Origin: Xestospongia bergquistia
Lineage: Eukaryota; Porifera; Demospongiae; Haplosclerida; Petrosiidae
Assembly (NCBI GenBank): GCA_963965975.1
Contig: OZ014422.1
Coordinates: forward strand, 6,365,701-6,429,700
DNA length: 64,000 bases
Direction: 5' to 3'
The notes under the pieces were generated by a model. That model made no database searches. It was not told the origin of the DNA and was given only the letters and a program-made list of their open reading frames with translations. The position numbers and the translations under genes were made by a program. Below, one piece after another: positions 1-10,589 of this stretch; the first letter of the stretch is position 1; every line of letters begins with the position of its first letter.

Positions 1-1655
1 CTATCTCATGTGAAAGTCCTCCTTGTGGAGTAAGTGACCTTATAACATATTGTGGACTATGTCAACTAAACAGACTAGACCACATCTCCTGATCTTGATG
101 GTTTTCATACTTACATTTATAAGCTTTTTCTTGACTAATTTTTTAAATTGAACTTGCTGTGCAATTATTTAATATTAATTAATTGAAGGTAATTATATGA
201 TCAATTAACCTGTTAGCACGTTTTCAGGGCCATTGTGGATAAGATCCTCATTGTCTTGAGTTACTAGTTGTATGATGCACTCTATCTTGATAACACTACA
301 GGTCTTTATTTCTTCATTTTATACCTTCAGAAAGGAAGAATGTATATTATACAAAGTTTAATTAAGGTATATAATTATATACTGGCTCCAAATATTGCCC
401 TAAAAGTTTGTATCATTTTAGAAAAATCTCAGATGTTTTTAAAGAGGACGTTATCTTTATGTAGACTGGATCATTCAAATGTACTTTTTAAAAGGTACAG
501 ATATCTCTTCTTATACAAGAAGACTCTAAATTGTGGGTGAGGCTATTGTGATAATAATCTCTACACCCTGAACCCTATAATCCCTTAATTTAGTAAGGTT
601 TATCACACGTTGTTATTTATGGTAGCAAGTGGATACACGGAGAAAACTCGTCTCCTTTTCCCGTTAAGCATCTGACCATGCACGCAAGACCAGTGTGATA
701 TTATGTAGAATTACAAATACTAGAACGTTTCCTGGTGTGATTTTTATTACATACTTTTATCCAGAAGTATAAGATTTTGTACCAACCAGTAGCCAACTAG
801 CTGAAAAGTTTCATTTTGGTTACAACTATTGTTCAGGCTGTTATATCATATTCTGTACAAAATGTAAGAAGGTTAATGATGTCATCCTGTATTTTATAGA
901 TCTTACCTCATAAGAGATCAACCTATGTTATAATAATGAAGACTCAAGGAACATGTGAGTTGAGAATATTAGAAGCCACTTCAGTCAATGTAAGTACATA
1001 CTCCATGCATAATCTGTGACATCATGTGACTTGACATATGCCGGATTTTAACCACAGACTCCAGTCCATGTTTTCATAGTTAAATATAATTGCAATATTG
1101 ATGAGGACTATCTTTATAGCTATGTACTCATTAAATTAAAGCAAAGAAACAAGTGATACACAACATTATTATGTATCATTTTAACACGTGGTATAGACAG
1201 ACACTCACCCTTTTTCTATAACGTGCTTGCAAACATCAAGTATCAAGAGTGACTTTTATTACTTAAAAAAACGTAAAAGACCTTTGAAAATACTGTGGAC
1301 ATTTTATCAAGAACACCATTATACAAACAGCTGCTACATGAGGCATTGCCAAGTGATTCTATGATCTTCAGTGTTTTGTTGACAGAAATAGTGAAGATCT
1401 TGAATTACCAAACAAAGTCACAAACTTATTTAATACAAGATTGGATATGACTTGAACAGAAGTTGACTAGATAAATCATTATTTGTGAAGACAATAATAA
1501 ATTTTTGATTATTGTAAAATTTGCTAATTAGTTGAAAATTGAAAGAAAATATTCTACCTAACAAACCCCTCCCCCTCCTTATTTGTTACAGCAATTATTA
1601 ATGATATAAAAGAGTACCTAATAATGATTTCCTATCTTTAAAAATAGAGGTTCGG
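1..1655. other. AT-rich stretch without a recognisable gene
   Basis: I see no coding region with family resemblance here. A 90-codon open frame near 268-540 begins at a non-ATG codon and has no family features. The stretch is the 3' flank of the minus-strand sulfotransferase. Confidence 0.6.
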
Positions 1656-2453
1656 TTAATTAAGCACATATGCTTTGAGCCATTCTAGTGTCAGTACTGT
1701 AGGGTAGTTCTCCTTTTTAGTTAACGCAGTGATTTCTTCATAATTACTCACTTTTTTCTCTAATGTGTGAGGGTTTTGGCGTTTGGAACTTGCTTTCACT
1801 GGAAAAGGCTTGATTTTTAAAAAGTCAAATATTTTATTCATTGTCTCGTCTTGATTAGCTGTCAAATCTTCAAATGAGACGAAAAGTTTCTGACTACCAG
1901 ATAATTCAGACAAACTTTCTTGCCATCTCTTCCTTTCTGTTTCACAATACTCTTTAAACTCCTCCCAATCAACTTCAATACAGCATTCATTAACAAGAGT
2001 TTCTGAATACCATATTTGATTTTGTTCAGCTATCTTCAATGAGACATAAGTCTCTAATAAGTTTTCTCTATATAGTATTATCACTGGAGGAGAGTAGAGA
2101 GATGATATCAAAGTTTTTAGTGAGAGCTGACAGTACTCTACTTGCTCATTGAACAATTTAAATCCAGTGTATGGTAGCCACAATTTAAATGGCAACAATT
2201 TTGCTAAAATGTAATTAATTAAAACTTGATTGGTAGCTTTTTTTAATCCATGCTCTTCAAGTTTTTCTCTGTTTAACAGCTCACCCCAGCAATGTACAGA
2301 ATAGTGACAATTTAACAGTATCCTTAACAAAGTAGAGCCTGACCTGCCAGAACTGAGAATTATGAAGCTTTTGTTCACAAAGGGTAACCACTGAAGTGTA
2401 GATTTAATCTGGGCTAATACCCACCAAAAGAACATCTTCCATTGAGGTATCAT
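1656..2453 (-). CDS. PAPS-dependent sulfotransferase family protein
   Basis: Predicted sulfotransferase of about 265 aa that would transfer sulfate from PAPS to a carbohydrate or other hydroxyl/amine acceptor. The 5'-phosphosulfate loop SSGRSGSTLL is at residues 34-43. A candidate 3'-phosphate site has Arg129 and Ser138 within LYRENLLETYVSL. Both are hallmarks of the sulfotransferase superfamily (Sulfotransfer_1/3, Stf0-like), which is typically 250-300 aa. The open frame extends 7 codons further upstream but starts at GTG, just after an in-frame stop; the first ATG, at 2453, has A at -3, so I chose it. An upstream 5' exon cannot be excluded. The N-terminus holds a short hydrophobic stretch (FFWWVL) that could be a weak membrane anchor. 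It lies 148 bp downstream of GT1 on the same strand, so a shared role in glycan modification is plausible. Acceptor unknown. Confidence 0.8.
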   Translation of the reverse strand: MIPQWKMFFWWVLAQIKSTLQWLPFVNKSFIILSSGRSGSTLLRILLNCHYSVHCWGELLNREKLEEHGLKKATNQVLINYILAKLLPFKLWLPYTGFKLFNEQVEYCQLSLKTLISSLYSPPVIILYRENLLETYVSLKIAEQNQIWYSETLVNECCIEVDWEEFKEYCETERKRWQESLSELSGSQKLFVSFEDLTANQDETMNKIFDFLKIKPFPVKASSKRQNPHTLEKKVSNYEEITALTKKENYPTVLTLEWLKAYVLN

Positions 2454-2601
2454 CTTTTTCAATAAAGAAAGCACAGTCTACTCAAGTTATATTACTAGTG
2501 ATAACTCCTCCCTCTAAGTAATACTTTCTTTGAATTTTAATTCACTTGATCAATTCAAACAAATTAAATTCCTTGCCTATATTTATATTATAACAACAAT
2601 A

Positions 2602-4453
2602 TCAATTTGTCCATGTGAAAAAGTTATGGGCAGGCCATCCTTGTCTCATGTGGTAAACATAAAAATTCACTCTTTCGTTTGCAACCTTCTTGTTATAAAA
2701 AAGAGCTATGTCAGGATTTTCTGCACAGGGCGTTGACTCGTAGATGTCATTTCCTTGTATTTTCCAGAGCGGAACTTTGAGATGATGAGAAAGGACAAAT
2801 GATAACCAGTAGTCATCAACTAAGATAGTGTCAGGGCTAGGTAGGTTGTAAGCACTGGCTTCAAGGAGTAGGTCCCTAGGTATAAAGCAATTGTCAGCAT
2901 GTATAAAATGAATCTGTATAATAAAATAGTGAAGATTTATTCAAAACTTGTTTTTATTTTACCTCTCTGTCTGGTTTGCTCTCATCAAAAAATCTAATAT
3001 CTTCATAATCTTTCCAGATCTTTTCTGGTTCTTCTTCATTGATTTCATGCTGGGTGAATACATGTCCTCGGCAACAGAGAACAGCTCTAGGACCATACTC
3101 TTTATATTTTGACACAAACTTGGTGATATAATTTGGTTTAGGAATGATATCATCATCACACAATAATAAGTGATTGCTTCTAACTAATTGCACAACTGCT
3201 AGTCTTATGATACAATAATAGTTCTCTGAAGACTGGATCAATCGAATATTTAACTCCTTCATAAAAGGTGCTGTAATAGATTCTACCGCTTGTTGTGTTT
3301 CATGATTATTGTTCCAAATAATAACCTCAAATGTGCCAGTAAAATCTTGATTTTTAAAGCATTCTAGTTGATACTCCAGATTGTATACCCTCTTGTAAGC
3401 ACAGATAACAACAGAGACATCAAACTGAGGAAAATGTATTTGATCAGAGCTACTTTGTTGAGAAGGAGGAAGAGGAAGATAACGATAGATTGCTGTATTT
3501 GTGAATTTTTGTAGAAATGATTCTCTTGTCAGCTTCCATTTCATTGGACTCTCTTTTAAGAAGTGAATAGCACTTTGAAGCTTCTCTGCATTTTTCAAGA
3601 GAGTAGTAGCTTCTTCAAGTGTGTCATAAAACAAAGGATAGTCAACTCCAAGGTATTCTTCTATACCTGGAAGACGATTTACTATTAGTGGAGTATTTCG
3701 TCCTAAGCACTCAACAACAGTTGTATTAGCAGGAGCATCATAAAGGTTTAGGAAGACAATGCTTGAACTCAATAAATTATCATACTCCTCATTTGAAACT
3801 CTTTCTTTGATGATGACACTGTCATTTATTTTGAGTTTAAATGGTTGTCTGTTACAATCACGTAATCTGTCAAAATTGACATCTGCAGATTTAAGTAAAT
3901 ACTTCTGGTAACCCGTTGGTACCTGCAAATCATAAAAGGCTTGATAATTACGAAGAAATTCTCCAATAAAGATAATTTTCCTCTCTCCTTCGGTAAATAA
4001 ATTCCAATTGAACTCCTTTTCTTTTGGATATGGTGTCAAAGGATAAAGAACTGTAGCAACTGGAGTCTTCTTGTTAAGATGATTGATAAGATAATCTTTA
4101 ACAGTTTGTGAAAGAACAAAAAGGCCATAGCAGTTGGACAAAGACTTGTTGAAGAACTCATTCATCACTAAGCGTTCAAGATCAGGATAATAAAAGTAGT
4201 TGCTTCGGGGGACTTGGTGCACAAATCCAATCCATGGTTCATCGATACATTTCTCTTTCAAAGCCCATTCCTCTACTGCACTTATACACAACACACCATC
4301 TGGGGCATACAACTCTTGGAGTGTTTGAAAAGCATAGGACCAACCTCCTCGATGATGATCCCAAGAAGTAGGATCATCTTCAAACTTGATTTTTCGAGGC
4401 AACTGGACTGGACAAGTCATCTTTTTTTGCACACTGCATGCATGAGAAATCAT
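2602..4453 (-). CDS. GT1: double-domain glycosyltransferase, two exons
   Basis: Two exons, 2963-4453 and 2602-2913, separated by a 49 nt GT-AG intron in phase 0, give 600 aa. The N-terminal half (about residues 1-320) resembles a GT-B fold enzyme; ECLGRNTPLIVNRLPGIEEY matches the donor-binding region of GT4-like proteins. The C-terminal half (about 340 onward) resembles a GT-A/GT2 domain: it opens with VSVVICAYKR, has a DDD metal-binding motif in LLLCDDDIIPKPNY, and exon 2 supplies LVDDYWLSFVLSHHLKVPLW. No signal peptide or membrane helix is seen, so a cytosolic enzyme is likely. The start has an alternative ATG at codon 12. It is divergent from the aminotransferase (187 bp between starts) and upstream of the sulfotransferase. 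GT2 and GT3 share its exon structure. Donor and acceptor sugars unknown. Confidence 0.82.
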
Positions 4454-4640
4454 ATGAATGCAACCTACCTTTTATGACAACAATAGGTGGAATCACAAGC
4501 TTATCACATGTTTGAGGTCAGAGTTGAGGTTGTTTGTCACATTGTACAGCGATAACATTTTTACTTTTGATTTCAACTTCTCTATTGGAACTGATCTTTA
4601 CTGACTTACCAACTTTAATCAAATTGACTGACCTTGTACC
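4454..4640. promoter_or_regulatory. Shared divergent promoter region of GT1 and the DegT aminotransferase
   Basis: Only 187 bp separate the ATG of GT1 (minus strand) from that of the aminotransferase (plus strand, in an ACCATGG context). The region must hold both 5' UTRs and core promoters, suggesting co-expression. No TATA element or factor site is convincing. Inferred from spacing only. Confidence 0.45.
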
Positions 4641-5828
4641 ATGGCATACAAGATTGAAGAGTTACCTGAAGAATTGAAACTGAAAATCCCTGAGCCAGAA
4701 CCTCAAAATGATGCTGGTTTTCGTATACCAGTATCTTATCCTTATATTCCTCCAGGCGCTAAAGAAAGAGTAATAAAAGCAATTGAAGAGGCAACTATAT
4801 CTTCAGCTACCTCTGTGGTTAACGAATTTGAGGAGGAACTAAGAAAATTCTTCAAAGTACCATTTGCTAAGGCCTGTAATAGCGGTTACTCTGCTCTTGT
4901 ACTTGCATTAAAGTTGTCTAATATTGGCCCAGGAGATCATGTTCTTGTCCCTTCTTTGACCATGGTTGCCGTGGCCAATGCTGTTATTACTGTTGGTGCA
5001 AAGCCTGTATTTGTTGATTGCGAAGAAGGGCAATTCAATCCTTCAGTTGCAGAATACCAGAACCAAATAACTTTGAAATCACGAGCGCTAATAGTTACTC
5101 ATACATATGGTATTGCTGCCAATTGTGAAGAACTTGTGTCATTTTGTAAGGAAAAGGGTTTAGTGTTTATAGAAGACATTGCTGAGGCAATTGGTACTGA
5201 CTACAAAGGAAAAATGGTTGGGACATTTGGTGATTTTGCTTGTGCCAGTTTGTATGCTAATAAGACCATTACGTCTGGAGATGGAGGGTTTATTCTGAGT
5301 ACCAAGAAAACTGATTTTAACATAGCGGATCGTGCCGATAGTTATGTCAATCATGGCTTTACCAAGAAGTACCACTTCCTGCATTTTGAACATTCTGGTA
5401 ACTACAAGATGTCAGGCTTAGTAGCAGCATTTGTGCTTCCTGCTGTAACTCAAATACCAAAAGTCATGGAAGATCGTACACGAATTTCAAATCTATATCG
5501 CAAATATTTAGATGGAGTACCTGGCCTCAAACTGATGCCCAGGAACCCTAATGGTAGAGATGCACCTTGGATGTTTGGAGTCATGGTAAAATCTATAAAC
5601 AAGAGACATATTGTTCGTAATAAATTAGCTGAGCAAGGAATTGAAACTCGAGGTTTCTTCTTTCCTCTTCATCTTCAACCAATGATGCTTGATCCAACCA
5701 ATGGGAAGATTGCTGAACTTCCAAACTCAGAGAAGATTGGTACAACTGGCTTTTATTTACCAACATATTACAATTTAATGGAGGAGGATATAAAGGATGT
5801 GTGTGAATGTTTAAAGAAGGCACTATAG
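4641..5828 (+). CDS. DegT/DnrJ/EryC1/StrS-family PLP-dependent sugar aminotransferase
   Basis: Single-exon 395 aa protein, the normal length for the family. These enzymes convert keto-sugar nucleotides to amino-sugar nucleotides; the perosamine synthetase subgroup is the closest motif match. The PLP Schiff-base lysine is Lys208 in SLYANKTITSGDGG; the dehydratase ColD has His here, so an aminotransferase is favoured. The PLP-ring aspartate is Asp179 in FIEDIAEA. The cofactor phosphate region begins at CNSGYSALVLAL (79-90), and PFAKACNSG precedes it as usual. The start lies in an ideal ACCATGG context. It is intronless, unlike its neighbours, and the family is mainly bacterial, so horizontal transfer is possible. 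It is divergent from GT1 and convergent with GT2. A decayed copy lies at about 39.18-39.99 kb. The sugar-nucleotide substrate cannot be read from sequence. Confidence 0.88.
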   Translation: MAYKIEELPEELKLKIPEPEPQNDAGFRIPVSYPYIPPGAKERVIKAIEEATISSATSVVNEFEEELRKFFKVPFAKACNSGYSALVLALKLSNIGPGDHVLVPSLTMVAVANAVITVGAKPVFVDCEEGQFNPSVAEYQNQITLKSRALIVTHTYGIAANCEELVSFCKEKGLVFIEDIAEAIGTDYKGKMVGTFGDFACASLYANKTITSGDGGFILSTKKTDFNIADRADSYVNHGFTKKYHFLHFEHSGNYKMSGLVAAFVLPAVTQIPKVMEDRTRISNLYRKYLDGVPGLKLMPRNPNGRDAPWMFGVMVKSINKRHIVRNKLAEQGIETRGFFFPLHLQPMMLDPTNGKIAELPNSEKIGTTGFYLPTYYNLMEEDIKDVCECLKKAL

Positions 5829-5883
5829 ATAGCACTTACAACTTACTAACAAGTGTATTATATAATATATAGTTAGCCAAACG

Positions 5884-6466
5884 TGTCTTATAGGTATTAT
5901 ATAAGTTTCTTCTTTTCAAATGTTAAAAGTCAGTACACTAAAGATGTTACAAAAATCAGCCAAAAATATAAAAACCAAACACAATGATTGCATACTTCAT
6001 AAACAAGTACGATACAATATGAAAAGACAGCTTAAGTTGTAGGTATTGTCAAAAATAACAATGAATAACAGCTTAAATGTAAAAAATAGAACAAGGATAG
6101 AATTTGTCCAAATATGGAGATTTCAGGAACTAGCCAGAACGACTCTAATTAAGTCTATTCATCTTTGTGATAGTAATAGGCTTTCTTAAGTTGTTTATTC
6201 ATTGTTATTTTTGACAATACCTACAACTTAAGCTGTCTTCTCATATTGTATCGTACCTGTTTATGAAGTATGCAATCATTGTGTTTGGTTTTTATATATT
6301 TGGCTGATTTTTGTAACAGCTTCGTGTACTAACTTAACTTTTGAAAAGAAGAAACTTATATAATATTCAATCAGGAAAAGAGCCGTAGAGAGCTGTTAGC
6401 TCTGGTGAAGCTCTCCCTTTGTATATAGCCCAGTGAATGATTTCTATCAATTGTCTTATAGGTATT
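5884..6466. mobile_element. Foldback (MITE-like) element flanked by a 15 bp direct repeat
   Basis: Two inverted arms of about 170 bp, at roughly 5895-6070 and 6193-6368, are near-perfect reverse complements around a spacer of about 120 bp. The arm ends are GTTTCTTCTTTTC and GAAAAGAAGAAAC. The 15-mer TGTCTTATAGGTATT occurs at 5884-5898 and 6452-6466, in direct orientation outside or at the edge of the arms. There is no coding capacity. This is typical of a non-autonomous foldback or MITE insertion between the convergent DegT and GT2 genes. Confidence 0.7.
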
Positions 6467-6706
6467 TGTTTTCTTATTAATATGTCATATTACTTATTAT
6501 CTAACCAGTAACAGGTTTTATTAATTTTGCAATCCTAAGTACAACCCCCACTCAAAATATTCATTGTTCCTAATTAATAAAATATTTATTAGGAAAATGT
6601 AGTCTCATTAATTATTATATATTAGTTAATAACCTGTATTAAATAAACACACTAATAAGTGAGGTACATGTGTATATGTAGAAGTTTGTTGCATACTATG
6701 ATACTA
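6467..6706. other. AT-rich 3' flank of GT2
   Basis: Short spacer between the foldback element and the stop codon of GT2, with TTAATTAATAAAATATTTATTA-type AT-rich dyads (partial motif). No gene seen. Confidence 0.5.
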
Positions 6707-8543
6707 TTACTTCCAAATGTTCTCACTATATCCCAGTGGCATACTTGCAGGCCATCCTTGCCTCATGTGGTAAATATACATCTTCGTCTGCTGCTCTTTG
6801 ACTTTTGGCTGCTTCCAGAGAGCCTTTTCTGCATCATCTGCGCAAAGTGTTAGGTGAAAGATATCATCACCTCGAATCTTCCAAAGCGGAACTTTGAGAT
6901 GATGAGAAAGGACAAATGATAACCAATAATCATCAACTAAGATAAGCTCGGGAGAAGGCATTTTGTATGTACTGGCTTCAATGAGGATCTGTCTTGGGAA
7001 GAGGCTTGCACAGGCATGAACAAAATGGATCTGTACATTGCAATCATAATTAGTAGAGTAATTATGTATTAGTTTATACCTGTCTGTCTGGTTGATCCTG
7101 ACCAAAAAACTTCTTGTAGTATCCATCATCTGGGTCACTCCAAAATTCTTCTGGGTTTTCTTCATTCATTTTGTGCAATGCAAACACTTGTCCTCGACAA
7201 CAGATAACAGCTTTGGGACCATACTCTTCATATTTGGACACAAACCTGGAGATGTAGTTGGGTTTAGGGATGACATCATCATCACACACTAACAAGACAT
7301 CACTCCTCATCAGATTTGCAACAGCTAGTCTTATAATACAATAATAGTTCTTTGAGGACTGGATCAAACAGATGTTTAACTCCTTCATAAAAGGTGCTGT
7401 AATAGATGCTACTTCTTGCTGTGTTTCATGATTGTTGTTCCAAATAATAATCTCAAATGTGCCAGTAAAATCTTGATTTTTAAAGCATTTTAGTTGATGC
7501 TCCAGATTGTAAACCCTCTTGTAAGAACAGATGACAACAGTAACATCATACTGAGGGAAATGCATTTGGCGGGGATCATTTGGTTGAGAATGAGGGAGAG
7601 GAAGACTTTGATAGATTGCTGTGTTGGTGAAACTGTTTAAGAACTGTTCCCCTGTTAGTTTAGCTTTGATAGATAAAGACTTCAAATATGTAGTTGCTGC
7701 TGTAAGCTTAGCTTTATTACGTATAACATCAGCAGCTTCTTCAATTGTGCCATAAAATAGTGGATAGTTAACACCAAGGTACTCTTCTAGGCCGGGAAGA
7801 CGATTCACAACAACTGGAGTGTTTCTTCCAATGCATTCAATAACTGTAGTGTTGATGGTAGAATCATAAAGGTTGAGAAAGACAATACTAGAACTCAGCA
7901 AATCATCATATTCTTCATCTGTCAACCTTTCTTTAACAACAACTGTACCATTTACAGCTAATGTGACTTTCTGCTTGTTTAAATCATACAGATCTTGAAA
8001 ATCTACATGTGGAGGTTTGAGTAGAATCTTCTGATAATCGCCTGGTACCTTCAAATCGTAGATTGCTTGGTAATTTCTAAGAAACATGCCAACATTTACA
8101 ACTCTCTTTGATAGATCAAAAGAGTCCCAATTGAAAACTTTATTACCAGGAAATGGAGTTATTGGGTAGTGGACCTTAGCAACAGGGATCTCTTCTTCCA
8201 ACTTCTGCACTAAGTAGTCTTGGACAACATGGGATATAGCGAAAAGACCTTGACAATGTGGTAGTGACTTCACAAAACATTCATCTTTTACTAGGCGTTC
8301 AAGGTCTGGGTAGTTGAGCAGGTTACTACGAGGAACATGATGTACAAAACCAACCCAAGGTTCTTCCAGTACTTGTCTTCTTAAGATCAGTTCTTCTAGC
8401 GCACTAATACATATAACACCATCATCAGCAACAAGATACTTCAATTGCTCTAGTACATATCCCCATCCACCTCTATGATACCAACTTGTAAGATACTGAG
8501 GATCTTCAAGCCTTATTTTACGACAAATTCTGCGTTTAGCCAT
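6707..8543 (-). CDS. GT2: double-domain glycosyltransferase, two exons
   Basis: Exons 7080-8543 and 6707-7030 around a 49 nt phase-0 GT-AG intron encode 595 aa. It is a close paralogue of GT1 and GT3, and the intron position is identical in all three. The GT-B-like N-terminal half contains GFVHHVPRSN, the TDEEYDDLLSSSIVFLNLYD block and ECIGRNTPVVVNRLPGLEEY. The GT-A half begins at VTVVICSYKRVYNLEHQL and carries the DDD metal-binding motif (LLVCDDDVIPKPNY). The last exon carries LVDDYWLSFVLSHHLKVPLW and ends near YHMRQGWP, shared with GT1. The start ATG (MAKRRICRKIRLEDPQ) lines up with the internal ATG of GT3. No signal peptide or membrane segment. It is convergent with the DegT gene; a foldback element lies between them. 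Substrates unknown. Confidence 0.83.
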
Positions 8544-9260
8544 ATTAGATTCTTTTGCTTGAATAAAATGACATAAAATATGTTAGAGTATAATTTCAGC
8601 AATAACATTATTATTAATGTAAACATAATTTGTTGATATAACTAATATGTGGTTATACAGATAGAATGGTGCAAATTGAAAGTAAAAGCATAATACTGTT
8701 TGATTACTATTGCCCTATGAAATTGGCTGTTTACAAAAATTTATGATATCTAAAAAAACATTATCATTAATATATATTGATATATTTACTTGAACTTACC
8801 TATGACAAGGAATTTTCCTGTTTATGACTGCAATGATTTTAGTCTAGATATTTATCTGTTACATCAAATATATAGATTGTGAAAAGAGATTCATTATGGA
8901 AGATCAGACTAGGTAGTGAGCCTATTCTTACAATTCGTACCACCTCCTTTCCTCTCTTAATGATATCATGTCACTATTCACAGCATACATGTGTATTGAT
9001 TTATCAGACAGTCTTAATAGTTTTTGACGTCAATGATATCCACCTCTTTTAAAGCATACATTCCTTATTTGTGAGTATTATAGAATTCCATATTGAATTG
9101 CAGAATATCGCAGTATTGATATCATTATCAGCATTATTCTTGGCCGCAATTGCCATCAATCCACCCCTCCAAAGTCATACATTCCTTATTGGTAAGTATA
9201 TAGTTTTCCATATAAGATGTATTATTTATATACATGTAATAATGCGATCATAGGTTTCTT
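8544..9260. other. Upstream region of GT2 with a short direct repeat
   Basis: No gene seen. Two diverged copies of a segment reading CATACATTCCTTATTkGTrAG are present near 9055-9076 and 9176-9197, about 120 bp apart. This may include the GT2 promoter, but I cannot point to core elements. Confidence 0.4.
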
Positions 9261-9261
9261 A

Positions 9262-10306
9262 GTCCTAACCCCTTTTGTAGTAAAAGGCTGGCATATGTCT
9301 ACTGCTATTACAACAACTGTTATGATGATTTTATGTGGTATTATTATGTCAACTTGCTATACATGATAATATTTTATTCCTGATCTAATAAAAGAAACTA
9401 AAATTACAAAATCTTGTTATTGTGCATGCATAGGTTAATAGTGAAGTAGCTATCTTAGAGGAAGCTCTAGTATGACATTTAGTATTTATGTCTTGCAATA
9501 CAAAATCATCATTGAATAGTAATATGACATAATAATGCCACAAAATTGTCATAACAGTTATCCAGTTATGAAAACAATAGGTCTATATACTTGTAAAGTA
9601 ATAGTGTATGCACTATTCTTTATGATGAAGCCAACTAAATTTTCATAATATTCAATATATGCTATAGTTAATACATAATGGAAATATATACCTACATATT
9701 TAGAAAGAATGATACCAAAGGGGTGGATACTGAATGGCTAAACTGTGCTTTTATCTATTTAATACTAGCCACATGACACAAGATTTGTGTTGTGAACAGT
9801 TATTTGTTTTCATTACAAATAGCAAAAGAAGTTATTGTATTTATGCATGATATATAATCTCTTTTATGTTTGGATTATTTACATGTTCCTTAACCTCCTC
9901 ATTTTGTGCTTTGTACAGGTTTTTCTCTTGCTTCCTTAATTCATAAATTGTAAGTAAAACAAGGCATCTGTAGTCACAAAATAGTCTATGAAAAAGAACA
10001 AGTTATTTTTATAAATAATGGCATGTATACATAATCACAAATGACTTCACTCATATTGATCAAGGTAAATTGTTAATTCTGATGCATCTTATAGAGCAAT
10101 CCAAGGAATTTGGTATATAGACTACTGTTTCAAAAGGAGCTACTAAACATTTCATATTATGCTTACAATATCAATGATTAGAATAACAAGTAGTAAGTTG
10201 ACATAGAATTGCTATAGAAATTCATCATTACGTATACAGCTGTTCAGTTGTCATAGTAGTGACATATGCCAGTCCTTTACTATAAAAAGGAGTGACTATA
10301 CTGCAA
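9262..10306. mobile_element. Probable non-autonomous element with imperfect terminal inverted repeats
   Basis: The left end (about 9270-9330, containing GGCTGGCATATGTCTACTGC) and right end (about 10237-10305, containing AGTAGTGACATATGCCAGTCC, split here as AGTAGTGACATATG and CCAGTCC) are inverted with few mismatches over about 50 bp, roughly 1 kb apart. The interior has no coding potential. The same terminal sequence (ACTCCTTTTTATAGTAAAGG) recurs several times upstream of GT3 at 42.85-44.07 kb, so it is a dispersed repeat. Confidence 0.5.
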
Positions 10307-10589
10307 TGTCACATATATAACTAATACTTGTCATATAGAACTTAATACAGTTACTAATAGGGAATGTATAGCATAAGAGGGGTGGTTGAACAAAGCAGTA
10401 TATAAATATAATTGAAGCCAGTCAGTCACACGATGTCACAGATGTCTGTGTAGTGACCAGTTATGTGATACCAGGATAAGAAAGAGGAATATTGTATTAC
10501 ACTGAAGGGATTTCTGAGTGCTTTATCAAAGTTGAGCATGAATCTCTTTTTACAATCGCTAACTGACAGTCCCCAAAGATTGCAATCTA

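Noticed and set aside
268-540. Open frame of 90 codons
   Set aside because: Starts at a non-ATG codon, AT-driven composition, no family resemblance and no splice context.
2530-2736. Open frame on the plus strand
   Set aside because: It is the antisense shadow of the last exon of GT1, which aligns with GT2 and GT3.
5160-5835. Minus-strand open frames across the aminotransferase
   Set aside because: Shadows of a real gene with full PLP-site motifs on the plus strand; the same shadow appears over the pseudogene copy.
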